Shown: positions 57,254 through 64,000 of the stretch, piece after piece
How the letters are laid out: every line of letters starts with the position of its first letter
Numbering within the stretch: the first letter of the stretch is position 1
NCBI GenBank assembly: GCA_036346225.1
Contig: JARFIW010000453.1
Coordinates: forward strand, 2,542,001-2,606,000
Direction: 5' to 3'
DNA length: 64,000 nucleotides
Source of the DNA: Platerodrilus igneus
Lineage: Eukaryota; Arthropoda; Insecta; Coleoptera; Lycidae
The notes under the pieces: generated by a model
Told to the model about the DNA's origin: nothing
Databases searched by the model: none
What the model saw: the letters and a program-made list of their open reading frames with translations, nothing else
Translations under genes and position numbers: made by a program

Positions 57254-58500
57254 CTACTACATGCATATTTCGTTACACCTTCTTGTCCGCAACCAAAACA
57301 AAACGTCCTATCCCTAGGGCGAGAACAACGTTTAAAAGAATGCCCAACACTTCGACAATTCCAACACAGTATGTCAAGGTTAATGGGTTTTCCTACAACA
57401 ACCGATGAAACCTGTCTACTTTTATTTTTGCATGGTGATACACCTGATAACTCGGGCTCTAAGGGAGAAATTAGATTAACCGTCGATTGACGAAACTCAG
57501 TAGCTAGCTGTTTATTTATTTCCAACTTCTTGCACAAAAGACGTAATTCTTCTACCGTCGAAAAATCGTGTAAACCTAACCCGTAAATATAATATGGCAA
57601 AATATTTCTACGCAAAATTGCTAATTTTTCATCTTCGGGTAACGCTACAGAAAGTCTCGCAAAAAGATTGATCATACAAGAAAAATAGTCTCCCACCTTT
57701 TCTTGTGGTAATTGTTTCCGACTTCTAATCTCATATAATAACTCGCGTTCATAATCAAAGGGCAAATATTCCTTGCGTAAACCGTCGACAAAATGCGTCC
57801 ATGAAGTGATCGAAGAACGAACCGACCTGTACCATATAAGCGCCTTGCCTTGAAGTAAGTCTATAATAGAATTATTCAACTCAACCTCGGTAATATTCCG
57901 AGCAATACGATATTCTTCAATTCTTTCAAGGAAAGCATTGACACTAATATCTTGAGAATCCCCGGAAAATTTTATCCCCCACTTAACTACAGGTATCCCT
58001 TTCAATACAACAACCGGATTTATTGTAACTCCTGCTGCCTCATTTCCTACACCTGCCGGTACTGAAGAAGTCTCAACGTTTTTCGTTTCCATCTCGATGT
58101 CGAATTCATCGAGGGTTTTATCAAGTGTTCCTAAACGTTCCAATAGCGCATCTATTGCACTAAAAAATTCCTTGTCCCCTTCATCTAGCCGTAATCTTGT
58201 TAACCGACCTAGTAAATGTTTTAATTTTGTCTCAAGTTTTAAAACTAAAGATGTTCCTCCTGACTGTAAGCTTTTAAATTCTAATTCCAGTTCTGAAGTT
58301 TTCTTTTCACAAATTATAAGCTCATCTTTAATTTCTGGACTAAAATTCTTTGCCGTTCTCAATTCACCAAGTAACTCTTTAGACAATTCCTCTTTCAATT
58401 TTTTCCTAAGTTCTCTAACCGTCTCGGTGGTAGAAAGTTTACAGCCTCGTACTAAAATTTCGTATTCTAGCTCGTCTTTAGTTAATCTATAAGGATCCAT
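57178..58500 (-). CDS. Gag of Ty3/gypsy element 2
   Basis: 440 codons from ATG 58500. Residues 1-40 (LTKDELEYEILVRGCKLSTT and following Arg/Leu-rich helix) resemble the SAP-like N-terminus found in some insect Ty3 gags. ~170-330 is the capsid (GIKFSGDSQDISVNAFLERI, GKALIWYRSV, DYFSCMINLFARL). Zinc knuckle 1 is canonical CCHC (CWNCRSVGHSFKRC, 379-392). Knuckle 2 (CFGCGQEGVTKYAC, 401-414) has Val where His is expected. Ends in a basic Gln-rich tail. The Gag proteins form the particle and bind element RNA. Confidence 0.93.
   Translation of the reverse strand: MDPYRLTKDELEYEILVRGCKLSTTETVRELRKKLKEELSKELLGELRTAKNFSPEIKDELIICEKKTSELELEFKSLQSGGTSLVLKLETKLKHLLGRLTRLRLDEGDKEFFSAIDALLERLGTLDKTLDEFDIEMETKNVETSSVPAGVGNEAAGVTINPVVVLKGIPVVKWGIKFSGDSQDISVNAFLERIEEYRIARNITEVELNNSIIDLLQGKALIWYRSVRSSITSWTHFVDGLRKEYLPFDYERELLYEIRSRKQLPQEKVGDYFSCMINLFARLSVALPEDEKLAILRRNILPYYIYGLGLHDFSTVEELRLLCKKLEINKQLATEFRQSTVNLISPLEPELSGVSPCKNKSRQVSSVVVGKPINLDILCWNCRSVGHSFKRCSRPRDRTFCFGCGQEGVTKYACSRCSGNEYSGRREAGRQSQTQIRQQN
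57241..57247 (-). promoter_or_regulatory. -1 ribosomal frameshift heptamer G GGA AAC
   Basis: On the minus strand the gag frame reads TCG GGA AAC, so the heptamer GGGAAAC is in the exact X XXY YYZ register. A -1 slip there gives GKRVFRSSRS, which is precisely the protease frame. It lies inside the gag-protease overlap. A downstream pairing element was not established. Confidence 0.8.
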
Positions 58501-58775
58501 TTTAAATTTATCCTTCTACTTACGAATACTTTTATTCTTACACTTTACTATAAATGGAAAATAAATAAAATATGTAACCACGGTGTCTCCTATCTATAAA
58601 AAAACTTTAATACTCTCTTCATACCATTAAATAATTATACGATATTATTTAATGTGGGTAAAGACCAACTAACTATCTCATATTAACCCTAATATATTTG
58701 ACAATCAGAGCTAGCACTTTAAAATCTAAATTTACTTTACCGAAAATCAGCCCCAGACGTTGGACGTCAAATTCC
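58501..58775 (-). other. 5' leader of element 2 with possible primer site
   Basis: Between the gag ATG and the 5' LTR. Just inside the LTR the element strand reads ttgacgtccaacgtctgggg, which shares AACGT..GGGG with the Lys-type primer site of element 1 but starts five bases from the LTR and is not a clean match, so the primer tRNA is uncertain. Confidence 0.45.
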
Positions 58776-60428
58776 TGTCACACCTCAATGCGAGGGGTAA
58801 AGTATAAGGCCCCGCTGAAGACGTACTAGGAATAAATTGTAGCAACGCTGTGCTCGAACCGATGAAAGTGGCTCGAACTAGGAGAGATTAATTTGTTGCT
58901 TCCTGTTCCACGGCTAGTCAAAGAGCACACAAGGGTCGTAGGAGTGCTACATAAGAGAAAAATAGATATGGGCGCCAGGGCTAGGTTCCGCCCAGGAAAC
59001 AACTCAAGCAAAAGTCAACCACACCCAACCCGATTAGGAAGACTTATGTAATCCAGGTTAGAATCCCCGCAGTAATTATCTTAACAGCTCCTGATTTCCA
59101 ATTAATAACAGCTTTGTGTCGTATACACTTGCACAATCTCTTTAATATTTATAAATAAAGTAACCAGACAGATTCTAAGCAATATAAAATAATGTGAACC
59201 AGTGGCAATGTAATTATGACACTGAGTAACTCAAGACAAAAGCCTCTAGGCTCGTATTAAAAATTTAAAATTGAGTGTTGTGAATATAAATTACCAAATA
59301 TTTATATCCCACAATGTGCGCAAATTGTGTTCAGAATTAGCCTTAAAATAGCAATATTCTTTTATAATCTTTACCTTTTTTATCGATAGTTAATTGTCAC
59401 ATATAAATCCCTTCACCCTTAAATAATTATTCTCAATTATGAAAAATTTAAGACCAATCAATATTTTATTCTAGTTAGAAATAAATAACTTTACTACTCG
59501 GCACCACAAGTAAACTATTTTCTAGGGCTACTCACGATCACCCCTTGGACATGAACCTGTACCGATGAATTGGATTCCGGAACAGCTGATTCAATATCCA
59601 ACGTCAGCAGTACCAACTAGCGATTAAGCCTCTTCTTCAACTCTACTACCAATTCCAAAACCAAACGCAGAAAGACATTCACAAACTCACGAATGCGCCA
59701 ACAACTAATAATTCAGGACAACCTAAAAACCCTGCAATAATACAATTAACCACCTGTTAATTATAACCCCTCTTTACCTTCGTTAAAAAGGGTTCTTATA
59801 CAATACCAATAAATTCTTGCTCTGTTGAAATATAGACAGAAGTGCTAATATCTAAAGCACTTAATATTAATACCATAAGGACAATGTTTATTACTTACAA
59901 AAGATGGACGCTTCACGCCAAACTATCTTTCCGATAAGCGGTCCGAACAGATGTGGAATTTTAATTTGTACCAACAACTAGAAACATCCGTTCAGTAAAT
60001 TTAGGTGTGCTTACCATTTCCTTTTCTACAAATCCTTACAACGTAAGTTCGGGTAGTTTCAACTCTGAAAACCCTTTTAATTTAGTAAGCCACCAAGCGT
60101 GTTTTACGTCGACCTAACGTTCTTCTGTTCGTAAATCAATAATTATGTCCGCGCAGCCTGCTATCATGTTAACAACAAGTACTGATATCCCGACTCTATA
60201 TACAACACATTGATGCGATACTACGCCTTCAAACATTAAGATATAGTTTAAACAAAGATTAAATTTCCTTAAAATAACTTTCTTCCTTTTGACAATACAG
60301 TGCGTTCCTCAACGTTACACCAATCAAATAAAATAAATTCCTTTATTACTAGACATTTACAACTTTATATACAGAATTATATACAGAAATTGAATTGAGT
60401 TTGTAGCGGTCATAGAATGACTGTTACA
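58776..60428 (-). repeat. 5' LTR of Ty3/gypsy element 2
   Basis: 1653 bp, TG..CA ends, near-identical partner of 52347-54000. The flanking atac at 60429-60432 matches 52343-52346. Confidence 0.95.
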
Positions 60429-61029
60429 ATACATTTACCTAATTACCTTACTAATTACACACCGTTCATTGTCTGCGCTTATCTCTTTGACTAGTAGTGC
60501 TTGTTACTCTTCCCCTAGATTTACGTTAATAATTGCTTAAGCAATTCTGTAGGAATCTAGCTTTACTTACTTTTATGTGAAAACATCATTTTTCGTCGCA
60601 ATTACATTATTGTTCGCGCCATCTAGTGCCGTAATGTGTTTGCGCATCGAAAATATAAAGAACATAAGTGATAAGAGTGCACAGTGTTTTGACCGACTTT
60701 GAAGCATTTGGTCGTTTTCAAGCTTCGATCTCCGCTTTGTGTAGTGCACACCACCTAATTTGGTAAGTTTATTCCCTACCTCAGTTATGATTTTTTAATG
60801 CTAATTTATACATGTTAATGTTTGTAAGATAATACGCATATTTCCAGCCACACACCAAAACATATGGTTCTTCGAGCCGGATAACGAATAAATTTCATTC
60901 ATTTATACAATTAAACGATAAACTAGCGATTACGTTGTATTGTCCACATTCCAGTTATCTAGGTTAACTACAATTTTCGATTTCGTTAAGTATTGTGACA
61001 AATCTAAATTAGCAGCTGTTGAAGCCCGC

Positions 61030-61316
61030 AGGCGTAGTGGTATGTGTGTGACTACTACGCCCAAGGTCCCGGGTTCGAATCCCGACACGGTCCGCTTGAA
61101 AAATGTTAGGCGAGCATTTTTCACAAAAATACACCCTCGTTCGGATGAGAGGTAAAATGGAGGTCCCGTGTGTGAGTGTTGTCACGCACGTTAAAGATCC
61201 CTACCTTGCTTGGAACAGCAAGGGTTCGGCAAAATTCCAAATTTTCCAGGTAAAAAAAAACTCGCTTCCTGGCCAATGTAGTACCTTCGGGTGGAGCATT
61301 GGAAAATCAAATGTAA
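61030..61316 (+). mobile_element. tRNA-derived SINE inserted in the BEL gag
   Basis: A 287-bp body flanked by the 13-bp direct repeat tgttgaagcccgc (61017-61029 and 61317-61329). It starts with a tRNA-like head: A-box-like gtagtggtatg at 61034-61044 and a perfect B box ggttcgaatcc at 61072-61082, spaced as in tRNA genes. The body includes cacgcacgttaaagatccc near 61182, which looks like a conserved central domain. The tail is short (ggaaaatcaaatgtaa) rather than a long poly-A. Removing the SINE and one repeat restores the gag reading across the site. Confidence 0.9.
61034..61082 (+). promoter_or_regulatory. RNA polymerase III internal promoter (A and B boxes) of the SINE
   Basis: A-box-like gtagtggtatg and consensus B box ggttcgaatcc, 38 bases start to start. 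Seen directly; activity inferred. Confidence 0.75.
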
Positions 61317-62454
61317 TGTTGAAGCCCGCGTAACGAGAGCTAAAGAATTACAATCTTAATTCGCTATTCTCTGCGATGATGTAATTAGCTTTAACTCCAA
61401 ATTTCCGGAAAAGCGAGATCATGCAAAACTTGATTTCGACTCGTTTGATAGGCTTTTTGACGCTATTTTCACTAAACATAATGAACTTAAAGTAGCACAC
61501 ATGAAATCTGAAAGCAATGAAACTTAATTACCTCCTCTGTCGCCACTAAATTTTCCGCATTTCGATTGTTTAATTTCTCAGTGGGACCATTTCCACAGCT
61601 CATCTTTGACTTTGGTACACGATACAAAGCTTCCTGAGCTACTGAAATTTCAGTTTATGCGCAGTTGTTTAAAAGGTGAAGCTTTAAGCTTAATCAGTAA
61701 TATTCAGGAACAGAAAAGTCAATATATTGTCGCTTATGAGCGACTAATAGAAAAATATACCTGTATTAGGAGAAAATCGCATTATTATATGCAACAATTA
61801 CTCCATTTCAAACCAATAAACAATGCATCTCATCGCAATCTCTCGCAGTATTTACAAACCAATGTAAATTCTGTAAACGGATTAAAAGCTATAAAGCTAG
61901 ACGATCTATCTGATTATTTATTCTTCTACATTTCTTATAGAAATTTAAACCGCAAAAGCAAAACTGCCTTTGATCTCAAACAAAGCACGGGTAACGTTCC
62001 CACTTGTGCAGCCTGGTTTGAATTTGTAACTGCACAAGCTAAAACCGCTGAAATGAATTCGGATATTTCTTCGGAATTTAATCAACCTCACAATTTTTCT
62101 CAATCTCGCAGTAAGAATTGTGCATCCAAAACAGTATTGTTGAATAATACAATATTAGCTAGTAAATCTGTACGATCAACAATTAGCTGTCCAATTTTTA
62201 GCAGCCTCACAAGATATATGCTTGTAAAATCTTCGCTAAAACAGGACCTGAAGAACGTCACGTTTTAATTCAAAAATTACAACGTTGTACTAAATGTTTA
62301 GTATCTCACTTAAATATCAGCTGTAAATCCACTGGTATTTGCAAATTTTTTAAGTCGAGTCAACACCACACTCTTTTGCATGACTTACCCTCTCAAATCA
62401 TACAATATGGTAACGCACTAGCTGCTTCCTTCACAGCTACCCCTCGATTTCGAA

Positions 62455-63840
62455 TTCTCAGTGTAATTTTTCTAATATTTCCACTGCGAATGCAGTATTG
62501 CTCGGCACCATTCAAGCATTAATCATGGATTCTAGCGGTAGTTTGCAACCTATTAGAGCCGTTTTGGACACTGGCAGTCAAATCAATGCTATTTCTTTCG
62601 CTTGGTTCAGCGCTTAGGTTTAAAATTACTCCATGGTGCACAGCAAATTTCTGGAATAGCAAATTCACTCACCACTTGTAAAGCTCGAGTAAATTACATT
62701 CTGCGTTCAAAGTACACTTGGCATCATAAATTGAATTGCGAAGCACCCGTGCTCTCGGTCATTTTTAGTGAAATTCCTACAAGGAATATTCCGGCTGATA
62801 TAGTTCAGAAGTTTCAACATTTAAATTTAGCTGACAACGAATTTTATAGTCCTGCTAAAGTGGATTTATTACTGGGTGCTGGTGCATTTTCGGAAATAAT
62901 GACTGGCGAACCTTCTTATATGATTTCCGGTCAGCCTCCATGCAAAAACACACTTTTTGGTTATGTGGTTATTGGTAACATTCCTTCAAGTGTGGATAAA
63001 CATATTTCTTTGTTTATTACATCCGATTCGCAGGATTTCCAACTTAAACAATTTTGGGACTTAGAAGAAATTCCCAATCTCGTTATAGACAACCCCGACG
63101 ATATTTATTGCGAAACGCATTTTAAAGAAAGACATCATCGTGTTAACGGTCGTTATGTAGTTTCGTTGCCATTTAAATCTCAAGCTGTAACATTATCTGA
63201 TAACCGTCACACAGTTCTTGAAACTTATTTAAATTTAGGAAAGCGCCTGCTTCGTTCTTCAATTAATTACGATTCATATAATGCATTCTTAGCAGAATAC
63301 GAGCAGCTAGATCATATGCAACTCGCTCGGACTACCTCAAATTATATTTTACCTCATCACCCTGTCTACAAAACCGCTAGCAGTACAACTAGATTAAGAG
63401 TTATTTTCAACGGTTCTGCTCCTGACAAAAACGGAAACACTCTCAACCAACAATTGTTAGTTGGTCCTAAATTACAAAGAAGACGTCCTGAAATTATTTT
63501 CTCTTTCCGGAATCATGAAATAGCTCTTTGCGGTGATTTAAAAAGATGTATATAATGATTTTATTAAACCCCGCGGATCGCCAATTTCAGCACATATTTT
63601 GGCGTCCGTCTCCGTTTCAACCGGTCAACGAATACGAGTTGAAAACATTAACGTATGATCTCGCTCCGTCTGCTTATTTAGCGCAACGAGTTTTGCGTCA
63701 ACTCGTGTTTGATGAAGGTTCACAGCATACTCTAGCTTCCAAAGCGCTGATGCATCATACGTATATCGATGACGTCGTTTCAGGCGCAAGCTGCTACGAG
63801 GAAGCTATAACACTAAGCTTGAATTGTGCGAATTATTGAG
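62455..63840 (+). pseudogene. BEL/Pao protease and reverse transcriptase (two frame breaks)
   Basis: Protease begins near 62490: NAVLLGTIQALIMDSSGSLQ, then RAVLDTGSQINAIS with the DTG active site. A T run near 62594 is one base short and the frame moves to 62602-63555, which holds the DUF1758-type protease end (KVDLLLGAGAFSEIMTGEPS, FGYVVIGNI) and the RT start (YILPHHPVYKTASSTTRLRV IFNGSA). The A run at 63540-63544 is again one base short. The frame continues at 63546-63839 with NPADRQFQHIFW, YDLAPSAYLAQRVLRQLVFD EG and YIDDVVSGA (YxDD catalytic motif). RT is cut by a further frame change at 63839 and the window end. Confidence 0.88.
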
Positions 63841-64000
63841 TCACGTAGGATTTCTTATACGAAAATGGTCTAGTAATTCTCAAGAATTACTCGCACCCTT
63901 TACTACTTCTGATTTGGGACCTTTTGTGCAATTTTCCGATGAAATTTCTGGAATAAAAATTCTCGGATTAGTTTGGAGCCCCACTGAAGGCGCTTTCACT
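63841..64000 (+). pseudogene. BEL/Pao RT, continuation to the window edge
   Basis: In another frame the last 160 bases read HVGFLIRKWSSNSQELL and then ISGIKILGLVWSPTEGAFT, the region after the YxDD motif in BEL/Pao RTs. Truncated by the window. Confidence 0.75.

Larger units (their letters stand above)
52347..60428 (-). mobile_element. Ty3/gypsy LTR retrotransposon 2, young, complete
   Basis: LTRs at 52347-54000 and 58776-60428 have TG..CA ends (tgtcacacctc .. gactgttaca). They differ at about eight positions plus one small indel by eye. A 4-bp duplication atac flanks the element (52343-52346 and 60429-60432). Gag, protease, RT, RNase H and integrase follow in order on the minus strand, with a -1 frameshift signal between gag and protease. 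The only damage seen is one base missing in a G run at the protease-RT boundary. No env-like ORF. Confidence 0.95.
60940..62350 (+). pseudogene. BEL/Pao gag (interrupted)
   Basis: From about 60940 the frame reads KYCDKSKLAAVEAR, is broken by the SINE insertion, and resumes after 61329 with VTRAKELQS. In-frame TAA codons follow at about 61357 and 61527. LPPLSPLNFPHFDCLISQWD (61530-61590) and the 61606-62268 frame (TKLPELLKFQFMRSCLKGEA LSLI) give the DUF1759 domain. A frame change near 62205 leads to YACKIFAKTGPEERHVLIQK and the CCHC-type knuckle CTKCLVSHLNISC, then HHTLLHDLP, all typical of BEL gag. At least one stop pair and one shift make gag defective as assembled. Confidence 0.85.
60605..64000 (+). 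mobile_element. BEL/Pao retrotransposon, truncated by the window end
   Basis: Probable end of a 5' LTR and leader at about 60605-60935 (cgcgccatctagtgccgtaa; then a primer-site-like tggttcttcgagccgg at 60863), followed by gag, protease and RT on the plus strand. A SINE interrupts gag. The rest of RT, RNase H, integrase and the 3' LTR lie beyond the window. LTR limits are not defined. Confidence 0.85.

Noticed and set aside
61030..61105. A genuine tRNA gene
   Set aside because: A and B boxes are present, but there is no proper acceptor stem pairing, and the segment is flanked by a target duplication together with a longer body; it is a SINE head.

Overview
The window reads as an AT-rich arthropod, most likely insect (possibly beetle), nuclear genome segment dominated by transposable elements. 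The evidence is two takeout/JHBP-family genes with five exons and 46-55 bp introns, a TATA plus TCAGT-type core promoter, and an insect-style mix of Ty3/gypsy, BEL/Pao, Penelope-like, RTE-like LINE, piggyBac and pogo sequences. Lineage below insect is a guess.

Layout. 1-1.3 kb: a foldback element abutting a BEL/Pao gag remnant. 1.4-2.4 and 13.5-14.4 kb: two paralogous takeout/JHBP genes, the only ordinary host genes I can support; neither is visible as one ORF because of the small introns. Between them lie a pogo-like transposase C-terminus, a LINE fragment, a palindromic element that carries a canonical hammerhead ribozyme, and a piggyBac relic. 16.6-20.5 kb: a nested inverted structure around a 1.84-kb perfect-looking palindrome. 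21.2-22.3 kb: a Penelope-like RT/GIY-YIG remnant. 25.3-33.6 kb: a young Ty3/gypsy element with near-identical LTRs and an unusual repeat-rich gag, inserted in a (TA)n tract and followed by a second Penelope GIY-YIG domain. 35.9-40 kb: a repeat region carrying a three-zinc-finger gene of a type I associate with virus/Polinton-derived DNA in insects, plus a copy of the same repeat set without the gene. 40.3-50.6 kb: LINE copies, the best one inserted within an old Ty3/gypsy pol relic. 52.3-60.4 kb: a second young Ty3/gypsy element (minus strand, TG..CA LTRs, atac target duplication) with a textbook -1 frameshift site between gag and protease. 60.6 kb to the end: a BEL/Pao element, cut by the window edge, whose gag is interrupted by a tRNA-derived SINE with a 13-bp target duplication.

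A recurring pattern: nearly every reading-frame break inside the otherwise well-preserved retroelement pol genes is a single missing base in a homopolymer run. This fits uncorrected long-read assembly error as well as it fits real decay, so 'broken' calls on the young elements are provisional. Everything here is from reading the sequence and family knowledge; no searches were run.
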